Notes: generated from the letters alone by a model not told the origin. 34,244 nt of DNA from Candidatus Stackebrandtia excrementipullorum (GCA_019113825.1 DXGR01000122.1:1-34244); one strand, 5' to 3'; shown: positions 9,501 to 17,617, counted from the first letter of the stretch. Numbers and translations are program-made.

Positions 9501-9517
9501 GCGTTACGCCGGACCGG

Positions 9518-9560
9518 GGAGGAGCCGAAGGCTTCTCCATGCTTCCCGCACGTCGGGAAG
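9518..9560 (+). promoter_or_regulatory. Tandem hairpins in the rplR-rpsE gap
   Basis: Hairpin 1 pairs GGAGGAGCC (9518-9526) with GGCTTCTCC (9530-9538), 9 pairs including one G-U, with a GAA loop. Hairpin 2 follows after 3 bases: CTTCCCG (9542-9548) with CGGGAAG (9554-9560) around a 5-base loop. No T-run follows. An ACCTTAAGGT palindrome lies further downstream. The 140-base gap is wide for this gene pair, so a structured RNA element or processing site is plausible. Confidence 0.45.
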
Positions 9561-9640
9561 TTCGCGAGTCGGGACCTCGGACCTTAAGGTGCGGGATCCC
9601 GGCGCTATAGCCAATGTGATGTAAAGGAAGGTAACGCCTG

Positions 9641-10249
9641 ATGGCAGCTGAGAAGCGCCAGAGCGGTTCCGGTAGCGGCGAGGGCCGTCGCAGGGACCGC
9701 CGCGACGGTGGTCGCGGAAAGGACTCGGCGGAGAAGACCCCGCACATGGAGCGGGTCGTTTCGATCAACCGAGTCGCCAAGGTGGTCAAGGGTGGCCGCC
9801 GGTTCAGCTTCACCGCACTGGTGGTCGTCGGAGACGGCAACGGCCAGGTCGGTGTCGGTTACGGAAAGGCCAAGGAGGTGCCCGCGGCGATCGCCAAGGG
9901 TGTCGAGGAGGCCAAGAAGAACTTCTTCACCGTGCCGCGTATCGCGACCACGATTCCGCACCCCGTCCTCGGTGAGGATGCGGCAGGCGTCGTCCTGCTC
10001 AAGCCCGCCAGCGCCGGTACCGGTGTTATCGCCGGTGGCTCGGTGCGTGCCGTGCTGGAATGCGCCGGCATCGGTGACGTTCTGAGCAAGAGCCTCGGTT
10101 CGCAGAACGCGATCAACATTGTTCACGCGACGGTTGCGGCGCTGAAGTCGCTCGAATCGCCTGAGCAGGTTGCGGCTCGCCGTGGACTCCCGGTCGAAGA
10201 CGTTGCGCCCGCGGCCATGCTGCGTGCTCGCGCAGGCGTCGAGGCTTAA
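9641..10249 (+). CDS. rpsE: 30S ribosomal protein S5
   Basis: This 202-residue S5 has a basic, Gly/Arg-rich N-terminal extension of about 30 residues. The dsRBD-like S5 domain follows with [18 protein letters not shown] and the [21 protein letters not shown] signature, and the C-terminal domain has [20 protein letters not shown]5 shapes the mRNA entry channel and decoding accuracy. AAGGAAGG upstream (9625-9632) is the ribosome binding site. Confidence 0.98.
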   Translation: MAAEKRQSGSGSGEGRRRDRRDGGRGKDSAEKTPHMERVVSINRVAKVVKGGRRFSFTALVVVGDGNGQVGVGYGKAKEVPAAIAKGVEEAKKNFFTVPRIATTIPHPVLGEDAAGVVLLKPASAGTGVIAGGSVRAVLECAGIGDVLSKSLGSQNAINIVHATVAALKSLESPEQVAARRGLPVEDVAPAAMLRARAGVEA

Positions 10250-10264
10250 GGGGAGGGTGACACG

Positions 10265-10447
10265 ATGGCACGACTGAAGGTCACTCAGAAGCGTTCGGTT
10301 ATCGGCACCAAGCCGAACCAGCGCAAGACCCTGCGTTCGCTGGGATTGAAGCGCATCAACGACGTGGTCGTCAAGGACGACCGCCCGGAGATCCGCGGAA
10401 TGATCCACACCGTGACGCACCTTGTCGCGGTTGAGGAGGTCGAGTAG
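10265..10447 (+). CDS. rpmD: 50S ribosomal protein L30
   Basis: This 60-residue L30 shows LKVTQKRSVIGTKPNQRKTLRSLGLKRINDVV and the IRGMIHTVTHLVAVEEV end typical of short bacterial L30. GGGGAGGG (10250-10257) upstream is a strong ribosome binding site. It sits between rpsE and rplO in the standard order. Confidence 0.97.
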   Translation: MARLKVTQKRSVIGTKPNQRKTLRSLGLKRINDVVVKDDRPEIRGMIHTVTHLVAVEEVE

Positions 10448-10450
10448 CCG

Positions 10451-10900
10451 ATGACGATCAAAATTCACCACCTGCGGCCCGCGCCGGGTTCGCACACCGC
10501 CAAGACTCGTGTGGGTCGCGGTGACGGTTCGAAGGGTAAAACCGCCGGTCGCGGTACCAAGGGAACGAAGGCGCGTAAGAACGTGCCATTCGGATTCCAG
10601 GGTGGCCAGCTGCCGCTCCAGATCCGGCTGCCGAAGCTCAGGGGCTTCCGTAACCAGTTCAAGACCGTGTACCAGGTTGTCAACCTGGACAAACTGGCGA
10701 CCCTCTTTCCCGAAGGGGGCCGCGTCGGTGTCGACGAGCTCGTCAAAGCCGGTGCGGTTCGCAAGGGCCAGCCGGTGAAGGTGCTTGGCTCCGGTGAGGT
10801 CGGTTCCGTGAAGCTGGAAGTCAGCGCTCACGCGTTCTCGAACTCGGCCAAGGACAAGCTCGCCGCCGCCGGTGGTAGCGCCACGGTCCTGGACAAGTAA
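10451..10900 (+). CDS. rplO: 50S ribosomal protein L15
   Basis: This 149-residue L15 carries the Gly/Arg-rich N-terminus with [23 protein letters not shown], then [20 protein letters not shown] and the C-terminal VEVSAHAFS-type end (here [16 protein letters not shown]). It is a late 50S assembly protein. It is the last gene before a strong terminator at 10964-11011. Confidence 0.98.
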   Translation: MTIKIHHLRPAPGSHTAKTRVGRGDGSKGKTAGRGTKGTKARKNVPFGFQGGQLPLQIRLPKLRGFRNQFKTVYQVVNLDKLATLFPEGGRVGVDELVKAGAVRKGQPVKVLGSGEVGSVKLEVSAHAFSNSAKDKLAAAGGSATVLDK

Positions 10901-10963
10901 GTAAGCGACGATCATGTCCGGGCATATTGCGTATTCGGAACGCGAAAGCCTGGCTATGACTTT

Positions 10964-11011
10964 GCAACGGGTTGGTTGTCGGGCAACGACAACCAACCCG
11001 TTGCCGTTTTT
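10964..11011 (+). terminator. Strong intrinsic terminator after rplO
   Basis: An 18-base arm (10964-10981) pairs perfectly with 10987-11004 around a 5-base loop, followed by five T at 11007-11011. This is a textbook rho-independent terminator. It should separate the ribosomal protein transcript from secY-adk-map. Readthrough or a new promoter must then supply secY. Confidence 0.9.
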
Positions 11012-11076
11012 CAACAACCGGGGCGGGCATTGTTATCTGTTCGCGGCCCCGGGTGATTTTCTTATGTTGGTTGGAC

Positions 11077-11085
11077 TGTTAGAGT
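11077..11085 (+). promoter_or_regulatory. Candidate extended -10 promoter of secY
   Basis: TG-T-TAGAGT at 11077-11085 fits an extended -10 (TGn plus TAnnnT) and lies about 90 bases upstream of the secY start. No good -35 is visible. A promoter is expected here because the terminator after rplO would otherwise cut off secY expression. Confidence 0.35.
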
Positions 11086-11173
11086 CCACCAGGCGGCTTA
11101 CACGCGTAAGCCGATTGACACGACGCCCAAAGAGCCACCGACCCCGTGGCGGCAGTTGCTGGAGGAACCTGAG

Positions 11174-12529
11174 TTGCTCACCGCATTCTTCAGCGCGTTT
11201 CGGACGCCCGATCTGCGCAAGAAGATCCTGTTTACTCTGTTCATTCTGGCGCTGTATCGTCTGGGTGCTCAGCTCCCCAGTCCCGGAGTCTCCTACTCCA
11301 ATGTTCAGTCGTGTTTGGACGCCAGCACCGGTGACGCCGGTGTTTTCAACCTGCTGAACCTTTTCTCGGGTGGAGCACTCCTACAGCTGTCGGTGTTCGC
11401 ATTGGGCATCATGCCCTACATCACCGCGAGCATCATTCTGCAATTGCTGGTTGTGGTCATTCCGCGCCTGGAACAGTTGAAGAAGCAGGGTCCTCCCGGG
11501 CAGGCCAAGATCACTCAGTACACGCGTTATCTGACGCTGCTGCTGGCGGTGTTGCAGGCGTCCGGTTACATCGCACTCGCGCGCTCCGGCACCTTGTTCG
11601 GCACCGGCTGCCCCACCACCGGACCCGAAGCGATCATCCCCGACACGTCGGGTCTCGAAGTCGGTATCCCGATGTGGGTGACCCTGGCGGTGCTCGTCGG
11701 CACGATGACCGCCGGAACCGCGATGATCATGTGGTTCGGTGAACTGGTCACCGACCGCGGTGTCGGTAACGGTATGTCCGTCCTGATCTTCGCCTCGATC
11801 GCCGCTCAGCTGCCCGGCCAGATCTGGGGCATCCACGAGGACCAGAACAACTGGCTGTTGTTCGGCGCCATCATCGCCGTCGGTATCGCCATCATGGCGC
11901 TGGTCGTCTTCATCGAGCAGTCGCAACGGCGCATCCCGGTGCAGTACGCCAAGCGGATGGTGGGCCGCCGTATGTACGGTGGAACCTCCACTTACATCCC
12001 CCTGAAGGTGAACCAGGCCGGCGTCATCCCCGTGATCTTCGCGTCGTCACTGCTGTACATCCCGTCGCTGGTGTCGCAGTTCTACCAGAACGAGACCGAT
12101 GCTCCGGGTTGGGTGACCTGGGTTAACACGTACCTGGCGAACCCGGGCAACTGGCTCTACACCGCGGTGTACTTCCTCCTGACCATCGGGTTCACGTACT
12201 TCTACATTTCGATCAACTTCAACCCCAACGATGTTTCCGAGAACATGAAGAAGGCCGGTGGATTCATCCCCGGTGTGCGTCCGGGCAAGCCCACCGCACA
12301 GTACCTGTCATGGATTCTCGAGCGGCTCACTCTGCCGGGTGCGATCTATCTGGCGACCGTCGCGATCCTGCCGAACCTGGCGATTCTGGCCTTCGACGGC
12401 TCGAACGTATTCGCTCAGTTCCCATTCGGTGGAACCGCGGTGCTCATCATGGTCGGTGTCGGTCTGGAGAGCGTCAAGCAGATCGAGAGCCAGTTGATGC
12501 AGCGCAACTACGAAGGCTTTCTTCGGTAA
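11174..12529 (+). CDS. secY: Protein translocase subunit SecY
   Basis: This 451-residue SecY forms the protein-conducting channel of the Sec translocon with SecE and SecG. About ten membrane segments are evident. Family regions include FRTPDLRKKILFTL near the N-terminus, a plug/TM2 region GVFNLLNLFSGGALLQLSVFALGIMPYITASI, GIMPYITASII and the cytosolic C-terminal arginine loop VGRRMYGG. TTG 11174 is chosen because GGAGG lies 8 bases upstream and MLTAFFSAFRTPDLRKK matches actinobacterial SecY; a TTG at 11156 has no ribosome binding site. adk follows 12 bases later. Confidence 0.97.
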   Translation: MLTAFFSAFRTPDLRKKILFTLFILALYRLGAQLPSPGVSYSNVQSCLDASTGDAGVFNLLNLFSGGALLQLSVFALGIMPYITASIILQLLVVVIPRLEQLKKQGPPGQAKITQYTRYLTLLLAVLQASGYIALARSGTLFGTGCPTTGPEAIIPDTSGLEVGIPMWVTLAVLVGTMTAGTAMIMWFGELVTDRGVGNGMSVLIFASIAAQLPGQIWGIHEDQNNWLLFGAIIAVGIAIMALVVFIEQSQRRIPVQYAKRMVGRRMYGGTSTYIPLKVNQAGVIPVIFASSLLYIPSLVSQFYQNETDAPGWVTWVNTYLANPGNWLYTAVYFLLTIGFTYFYISINFNPNDVSENMKKAGGFIPGVRPGKPTAQYLSWILERLTLPGAIYLATVAILPNLAILAFDGSNVFAQFPFGGTAVLIMVGVGLESVKQIESQLMQRNYEGFLR

Positions 12530-12541
12530 GGGGTTCGGCGT

Positions 12542-13195
12542 ATGAGGTTGGTACTGGTCGGTCCGCCCGGAGCGGGCAAGGGCACTCAGGCGGAATACAT
12601 TGCGTCGGAGTTGTCGATTCCGAAGATCTCCACCGGAGATATCTTTCGAGCAAACGTTAACGGCGGTACACCGCTGGGACGTGAAGCCAAGCGATATATG
12701 GACGCAGGCCAGTTGGTCCCCGACGAGGTGACGATCAACATGGTCAAGGATCGGCTCTCCGAGCCCGACGCGGCCGAGGGGTTCCTCCTTGACGGCTTTC
12801 CGCGCACCGTGCCACAGGCGCAGGCGCTCGACAAGCTTCTGGTCGACCTCGGGTCGTCTCTCGACGTAGTCCTGGAACTGGTCGTCGAACACGACGAGGT
12901 CATACGTCGGCTGGCGGGTCGATGGACATGCCGCAACTGTGGAAAAGTTTGGCACCAGGAGTTCGATCCGACCTCCAAGCAGGGCATCTGTGACCGTTGC
13001 GGCGGCGAACTATACCAACGTGACGACGACAAACGGGAAACCATCGAAACCCGTTTGAAGGAGTACAACGACAAGACCGCCCCCCTGGTCGGTTTCTACT
13101 CCGGTCAGGGAAAGCTGGTCGGGATAGACGCCACCGGTCCGGTCGAAGACGTCACGGAGCGGGCATTGGCGATCATGGCGTCGTTCGAAAGCTGA
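12542..13195 (+). CDS. adk: Adenylate kinase, zinc-LID type
   Basis: This 217-residue enzyme interconverts ATP + AMP and 2 ADP. The P-loop GPPGAGKGT is at residues 8-16, the AMP-binding STGDIFR at 30-36 and DGFPRT at 84-89. The LID has four cysteines in two CxxC pairs (Cys130/133, Cys150/153), so it is the long, zinc-stabilised form; many actinobacterial adenylate kinases have a short LID, which makes the zinc LID worth noting. GTAAGGGG before the start gives ribosome binding. It lies between secY and map as usual. Confidence 0.97.
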   Translation: MRLVLVGPPGAGKGTQAEYIASELSIPKISTGDIFRANVNGGTPLGREAKRYMDAGQLVPDEVTINMVKDRLSEPDAAEGFLLDGFPRTVPQAQALDKLLVDLGSSLDVVLELVVEHDEVIRRLAGRWTCRNCGKVWHQEFDPTSKQGICDRCGGELYQRDDDKRETIETRLKEYNDKTAPLVGFYSGQGKLVGIDATGPVEDVTERALAIMASFES

Positions 13196-13196
13196 G

Positions 13197-14036
13197 TTGA
13201 CTTTGTTCGCCAAGGACACCATTCAATACAAGACACCCGAGCAGTTCGCGAAAATGCGTGTGGCGGGTCTTGTCGTCGCCGATGTGCATGCGGCGATGCG
13301 TGAGGCGGTAGCGCCCGGAGTCTCCACCAAGGAACTCGACGACATCGCCGAGGAACGGATCCGGGCGGGTGGGGGTGAGCCGTCGTTCCTCGGATACGAC
13401 ATCGGGTTGGGACCGTACCCCGCATCGATCTGCTCGTCGGTGAACGACCAGGTCGTCCACGCGATTCCATCGACGGACCAGGTGCTTCGCGAGGGCGACC
13501 TGATCTCGATCGACGTGGGGGCCGTCGTGGACGGTTGGCACGGCGACGCGGCGATCACGTTGCCGGTCGGTGAGGTGTCGGCCGAGGCGTCGGCGTTGGT
13601 GTCGGCGTGCGAAGACTCACTGTGGGCGGGCATAGCCGCCATGGCCACGGCGAAACGACTGGGGGACGTGTCTCACGCGATCCAGCGCAGTATTCAGTCC
13701 CACGACCGTCGGTATGGGATTGTGATGGGCTTCGGCGGTCACGGCATCGGAACCGAGATGCATCAGGACCCGCACGTGCTCAACTACGGCCGTGCCGGCA
13801 AGGGCCCGAAGATGAAACCCGGCATGGCTTTGGCGATCGAACCCATGATCACTCTCGGCGAACCGGACACGACGGACGACGAAGACGGCTGGACCGTCTA
13901 CACCGCCGACGGTTCATTGGCCGCGCACGTCGAACATTCGGTGGCTCTGTACGACGACGGAGTGTGGGTGCTCACCGCCCCCGATGGCGGCGCCGAACGG
14001 CTCGACGCGTCGCTGTTGACCCGTCACGTTCGATAA
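13197..14036 (+). CDS. map: Methionine aminopeptidase, type I
   Basis: This enzyme of about 279 residues removes the initiator methionine from nascent proteins. The five metal ligands are visible: Asp106 and Asp117 (SIDVGA, HGDAAIT), His182 (GHGIG), Glu215 (AIEPM) and Glu246 (HVEHSVA); His88 fits the substrate-binding histidine. TTG at 13197 or 13203 is the likely start, since no ATG precedes the conserved part; the ribosome binding site is weak. It is followed not by infA but by an accessory region of about 7 kb. Confidence 0.96.
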   Translation: MTLFAKDTIQYKTPEQFAKMRVAGLVVADVHAAMREAVAPGVSTKELDDIAEERIRAGGGEPSFLGYDIGLGPYPASICSSVNDQVVHAIPSTDQVLREGDLISIDVGAVVDGWHGDAAITLPVGEVSAEASALVSACEDSLWAGIAAMATAKRLGDVSHAIQRSIQSHDRRYGIVMGFGGHGIGTEMHQDPHVLNYGRAGKGPKMKPGMALAIEPMITLGEPDTTDDEDGWTVYTADGSLAAHVEHSVALYDDGVWVLTAPDGGAERLDASLLTRHVR

Positions 14037-14121
14037 AACCCGACCGGTTGCGCGGGATGCGACGGAGACGGCGAGACGTCGGCGGCATATCGACGATGTC
14101 GGAACGGGAGGACCGGCGTTC

Positions 14122-15381
14122 ATGAGGGTTCTGGGAATGATCTCGGGCACCTCACACGACGGTATCGACGTCGCGGTCGTCGAATTCGACCTCGACGGCT
14201 CCACACTTTACGGGCGCGTGGCCCACACCGCGACCACCGAGTACAGCGGGGTTCTGCGAGAGCGGCTACGGGAGGCGTTGCCGCCGGAACAGACGACGTT
14301 GGCCGCGGTGTGCGAGCTGGACACGTTGATCGGTCAAGCGTTCGCCGAAGCGGCGGAGAAGGCGATACACCGGGCGGGCCCGGTCGACCTGGTGGTGTCG
14401 CACGGCCAAACCGTTTACCACTGGATTCACGGGGCACGCGCCCTCGGGACACTTCAGATAGGCCAACCGGCGTGGATCGCCGAGCGCACGGGCAGCCCCG
14501 TGTTGTCGGATGTGCGGATCCGGGACATCACCGTCGGCGGTCAGGGCGCCCCACTGGTCTCGTACCTGGACGCGCTCCTATTGGGGGCGCTAGAAGGTAG
14601 ACCCGCCGCGCTGAACCTGGGCGGCATCGCCAACATGACGCTGGTGGCCGACGGTGTCACCGCTTACGACATCGGTCCGGCGAACGCTTTGATCGACGCC
14701 GTGGTCGTCGAGTCGGGCAATGAGCTCGGCTACGACCTGGACGGCCGGATCGCCGCGGCCGGGGTGGTTGACGAGACACTGCTGGACATTCTCCTCCAGG
14801 ACCCCTATTACCGATTGCCAGCGCCCAAAAGCACCGGGAAGGAACACTTTCACGGCGATTACGTGCGCCAAGCCGTAGCCCGCACAGGTCGGCACGTCGA
14901 CATGGCGGACACGGTGGCGACGCTGACCGAGCTGACGGTGCAGACCGTTGTGGCCGATGTGCGAGCCGCCGGAGTCACCACGCTTGTGGCGTCCGGAGGA
15001 GGAGTGCATAACCCGGTGATCCTCGCCGGGCTGAGAAACGGGCTTCCCGACGTCGACCTGGTCACCTCCGACCGTTTCGGGGCACCTACAGACGACAAGG
15101 AGGCCATCGCGTTCGCGTTGATCGGCTGGTGCACGTTCCATGGTCTGCCCGGGACCGTCTCCGGCGGCACGGGTGCCGAACAGGCTCGTATCCTGGGCAG
15201 CCTGACGCCGGGAGCCGCTGCGCTGCGCCTTCCGGAACCGTTGGCGGCGGCCCCGGTGGCGTTGACGCTGGAGATCGGCGTCGAGCACGATCGCGGGGGC
15301 AGCGAAGCCGACTGTTCTCGTGTCCGCTCGCCCCGTGAGAGTGGGCGACAACACTTACCGAGATGGTGTGGGCATTCGTGA
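14122..15381 (+). CDS. anmK: Anhydro-N-acetylmuramic acid kinase
   Basis: This 419-residue kinase converts 1,6-anhydro-N-acetylmuramic acid and ATP to MurNAc-6-phosphate in cell-wall recycling. It opens with the family motif MISGTSHDGID (residues 6-16), followed by VSHGQTVYH, LNLGGIANMT, GPANALIDAVV and VASGGGVHNP, all typical of the ASKHA-fold AnmK. GGGAGG lies about 10 bases before ATG 14122. The last 35 or so residues (from IGVEHDRGG) do not look like the family and may come from loss of an earlier stop; the TGA falls within the palindrome upstream of the next gene. No murQ (etherase) is nearby. Confidence 0.93.
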   Translation: MRVLGMISGTSHDGIDVAVVEFDLDGSTLYGRVAHTATTEYSGVLRERLREALPPEQTTLAAVCELDTLIGQAFAEAAEKAIHRAGPVDLVVSHGQTVYHWIHGARALGTLQIGQPAWIAERTGSPVLSDVRIRDITVGGQGAPLVSYLDALLLGALEGRPAALNLGGIANMTLVADGVTAYDIGPANALIDAVVVESGNELGYDLDGRIAAAGVVDETLLDILLQDPYYRLPAPKSTGKEHFHGDYVRQAVARTGRHVDMADTVATLTELTVQTVVADVRAAGVTTLVASGGGVHNPVILAGLRNGLPDVDLVTSDRFGAPTDDKEAIAFALIGWCTFHGLPGTVSGGTGAEQARILGSLTPGAAALRLPEPLAAAPVALTLEIGVEHDRGGSEADCSRVRSPRESGRQHLPRWCGHS

Positions 15382-15398
15382 CGTCATGATGGCATCAT
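15379..15398 (+). promoter_or_regulatory. TGACGTCA plus ATGATGGCATCAT palindromes upstream of first DUF1707 gene
   Basis: TGACGTCA (15379-15386) abuts a 13-base palindrome (15386-15398, arms ATGATG and CATCAT). CATCAT at 15393-15398 resembles a -10 hexamer, and the ATG of the gene begins after 6 bases with no ribosome binding site. This arrangement suggests leaderless transcription controlled by an operator. A near copy precedes the next paralogue. Confidence 0.5.
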
Positions 15399-15404
15399 TG
15401 AAAC

Positions 15405-15851
15405 ATGTCAGAACCCCTGCCGCCCGATGCCCGAGCCGCCGATGTCGATCGATCTCGCACGGCCGAACAGCTGAAGGCTGCGCTGGACGAGGGGCGGCTT
15501 CAGATCGGCGAGTACGACGAGCGACTGAAGACCGCATACGCGGCTAAGACGTACGCCGAGCTGGACGCCCTGTTGGCCGACATCCCCGGCGCCACCGCGA
15601 TCAGCCGTTCTGCGATCGCGAAGCCCACGGCAACCACGGCATCATCGAGTAACGCACGCACGCGCAGCAAACGGAAGGACCTCAAGAAGACCTGGAGTGC
15701 CTTCGGCGGCGCCTTCATATTCTTCACCGGTCTATGGGCCGTGGGCTGGGCCGCCTCCCAAGAAATGCCCAATTTCTGGCCGATGTGGATCCTCGGCATT
15801 TGGGGAGTCATCGCCCTGTGCCAGACATGGGCCACACTCACCCGGGATTGA
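15405..15851 (+). CDS. DUF1707 domain, two-TM membrane protein (paralogue 1)
   Basis: This 148-residue protein has an N-terminal DUF1707 domain (about residues 12-62; pattern TAEQLKAALDEGRLQIGEYDERL then KTYAELDALLADIPG). A Ser/Thr/Lys linker and two hydrophobic segments (about 98-117 and 124-143) follow. DUF1707 proteins are common in actinobacteria and have no firmly known function; the soluble domain resembles short SHOCT-like modules. The ATG lacks a Shine-Dalgarno and lies 6 bases after a -10-like hexamer, so the mRNA may be leaderless. It is the first of three tandem paralogues and overlaps nothing. Confidence 0.88.
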   Translation: MSEPLPPDARAADVDRSRTAEQLKAALDEGRLQIGEYDERLKTAYAAKTYAELDALLADIPGATAISRSAIAKPTATTASSSNARTRSKRKDLKKTWSAFGGAFIFFTGLWAVGWAASQEMPNFWPMWILGIWGVIALCQTWATLTRD

Positions 15852-15869
15852 CCAAGGTGACTATCGACG

Positions 15870-15892
15870 TGACGTCACGATGATGGCATGAT
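15870..15892 (+). promoter_or_regulatory. Second TGACGTCA/ATGATGGCAT element upstream of DUF1707 paralogue 2
   Basis: TGACGTCA (15870-15877), then CGATGATGGCATGAT to 15892, repeats the element at 15379-15398 with 2-3 inserted bases. CATGAT (15887-15892) resembles a -10, and a GTG lies exactly 6 bases downstream at 15899, the same spacing as in paralogue 1. The element therefore seems to have been duplicated with the gene. Confidence 0.5.
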
Positions 15893-15925
15893 GTGACCGT
15901 GTCTGTGAAGTCTCAGGGGGTTCGC

Positions 15926-16378
15926 GTGAGTATGGCGGAGAAGCGCGCCGGCGATGACGACCGCAAAGCTGTCGCCGAGCAGCTGCGCAACGCGCTCGAA
16001 CAGGGACGGTTGGAGCTCGACGAATACGACGAGCGAGTGCAGACCGCCTACCAGGCCAAGACATACGGCGAGTTGGACGCCCTGTTGGTCGACCTTCCGG
16101 GAGTGGCGCCGGTCGGAGAATCTCAGCTGGAACCGGTCTCTGCTCGGGTCGACAAACACAGCGGCGAAGAGGACGACGACGAGGACACCTGGGAGGACAT
16201 CCGGGGCATGTGGACAGGTTGGGGATTCCTGGCCGTCGTGCTGATCGGTATCTGGGGGATCGGCTTCATCGCGGGTAACGGTGACGGTGGTGAAGCCTAT
16301 TTCTGGCCGATCTGGCCGTTGGGTTTCACCGCCCTGGGCATGGGCGTAGCCACTTTGGCCAAACTCTTCAACCGGTGA
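15926..16378 (+). CDS. DUF1707 domain, two-TM membrane protein (paralogue 2)
   Basis: This protein of about 150 residues has an N-terminal DUF1707 domain (VAEQLRNALEQGRLELDEYDERVQ, then KTYGELDALLVDLPG), an acidic linker (GEEDDDEDTWEDI) and two hydrophobic segments. It aligns with its neighbour closely enough to be a tandem duplicate. Start choice is open. GTG 15926 has AGGGGG 5 bases upstream, ATG 15932 is close by, and GTG 15899 sits 6 bases after a -10-like hexamer and would give a leaderless mRNA. Function is unknown. The 64-base gap to the third paralogue holds only a weak relic of the shared upstream element. Confidence 0.87.
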   Translation: MSMAEKRAGDDDRKAVAEQLRNALEQGRLELDEYDERVQTAYQAKTYGELDALLVDLPGVAPVGESQLEPVSARVDKHSGEEDDDEDTWEDIRGMWTGWGFLAVVLIGIWGIGFIAGNGDGGEAYFWPIWPLGFTALGMGVATLAKLFNR

Positions 16379-16442
16379 CCCGATACCATATGTCCACTTC
16401 CCACCCCGCCCCCGACAACGGCCCGATGAAGGCGTGTGACCT

Positions 16443-16946
16443 GTGAACGAGAAAGACAAGCTTCGTATCGGTGACTCCGATCGCGAACTCGTGTCACGAC
16501 TACTGAAGGCTGCGGTCGATGAAGGTCGTCTCACGCTGGTCGAGTACGACGATCGCCTTCAAAAGGTCTATGACGCCAAAACCGTCGGAGACCTCACCCC
16601 GATCACCAACGACCTCATGGGCACCGGGCGTGGCGTCCTGGCCGTCAGCGACACCGGTGAACTGAAACCCAAGCGGCCGGTGTCCCCGCCACCGACCCGC
16701 GGCACCCCCGTGTGGATCAAATGGATCTGGTTCGCGTGGGGCGTACCGGTGGCGTTGTGCACGACCGTCTGGTTGATCATCTTTCTGACCACCGAAGGCA
16801 ACACTCAGGGGCTGTGGCCGCTGTGGGTAGCGGGCCCGTTGGGCGCGGTCATGGGCGCCATCACCCTGATGGAACGCACGCTCATCCGGCCGACCCTGGT
16901 TCAGAAGGATCAGCGACGGCTCGAAGCCCGCCACGACAATCTGTAA
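16443..16946 (+). CDS. DUF1707 domain, two-TM membrane protein (paralogue 3)
   Basis: This 167-residue protein begins with GTG 16443. Its DUF1707 domain (residues 8-58) retains the family start RIGDSDRELVSRLLKAA and the EGRLTLVEYDDRL core. A Pro-rich linker (78-88) leads to hydrophobic segments at about 92-116 and 123-143, then a basic tail. It is more diverged from paralogues 1 and 2 than they are from each other. Upstream, TACCAT (16385-16390) could be a -10. Function is unknown; cytosolic DUF1707 with a membrane anchor is inferred. Confidence 0.87.
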   Translation: MNEKDKLRIGDSDRELVSRLLKAAVDEGRLTLVEYDDRLQKVYDAKTVGDLTPITNDLMGTGRGVLAVSDTGELKPKRPVSPPPTRGTPVWIKWIWFAWGVPVALCTTVWLIIFLTTEGNTQGLWPLWVAGPLGAVMGAITLMERTLIRPTLVQKDQRRLEARHDNL

Positions 16947-16957
16947 CCTGGATCTTC

Positions 16958-17617
16958 GTGGAAACCCTGGTACACAGCGGCCTGACCGTGTTCGGCCAGC
17001 ACGTCTCGTGGGCTGAACTGGTCGGCCAGATTTCGGCTCTGGCAGTGGTCCTCATGGCCTCGCGCCGCACCCTGTGGGTGTGGCCGGTCCAGATCCTTGC
17101 CACCGTCCTGTTGTTCGTCGTCTATACCGACGCGGGGCTGGGCGGCCTGCGGGACCGTCAGATCGTGATCCTGCTGATCTCGGCCTACGGCTGGTGGTAC
17201 TGGACAAGAAACCGCAAACCCGTCTTCGGCCTTCCGGTACGGCGCGCCAACCGGACCGAATGGGCGGTCATCGTTACCGCCATGGTCGTCGGCACCGCGG
17301 TCTACGCGTTGTATCTCGCCTGGCGTGGCGACTCGTGGGGTCCGATACCCGACGCCTGGATCTTCATGGGGACGATCGTCGCGTTCGCCGCTCAAGGTCG
17401 CGGGCTTGTCGAATTCTGGTTGGTCTGGCTTGCCGTCGACGCGGTCGGGGTGCCGTTCCAGATGGCCGCCGGTTTGTGGTTCTCGGCTCTGGTGTACGTG
17501 GTGTTCGCCGGGCTTGTCGTGCACGGTTACATCAGTTGGAACCGTGCAGCACGTCGTGTAGCGGCCGAAACGGAGAAGTCCGCAGCAGTCGCGGGTGGGC
17601 CTGTGGCCCGAAGGTGA
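16958..17617 (+). CDS. pnuC: PnuC-family nicotinamide riboside/vitamin transporter
   Basis: This 219-residue membrane protein has about seven hydrophobic segments and the PnuC hallmarks: SWAELVGQISALAVVLMASRR near the start, the VYTDAGLGGLRDRQIVIL region, AYGWWYWTRNRK, and late VEFWLVWLAVDAVGVPFQ. PnuC proteins take up nicotinamide riboside by facilitated diffusion driven by phosphorylation inside the cell; some relatives carry other B vitamins. GTG 16958 is chosen as the closest start before the conserved part. No NadR-like kinase or riboswitch is visible nearby, so the substrate remains open. Confidence 0.88.
   Translation: METLVHSGLTVFGQHVSWAELVGQISALAVVLMASRRTLWVWPVQILATVLLFVVYTDAGLGGLRDRQIVILLISAYGWWYWTRNRKPVFGLPVRRANRTEWAVIVTAMVVGTAVYALYLAWRGDSWGPIPDAWIFMGTIVAFAAQGRGLVEFWLVWLAVDAVGVPFQMAAGLWFSALVYVVFAGLVVHGYISWNRAARRVAAETEKSAAVAGGPVARR

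Noticed and set aside
9605-11017. Long minus-strand ORF of 470 codons across rpsE-rpmD-rplO
   Set aside because: It lies fully antisense to three certain ribosomal protein genes and has no family features; such shadows are common in high-G+C DNA.
10914-11357. ORF running across the terminator into secY
   Set aside because: It spans the intrinsic terminator and is out of frame with secY.
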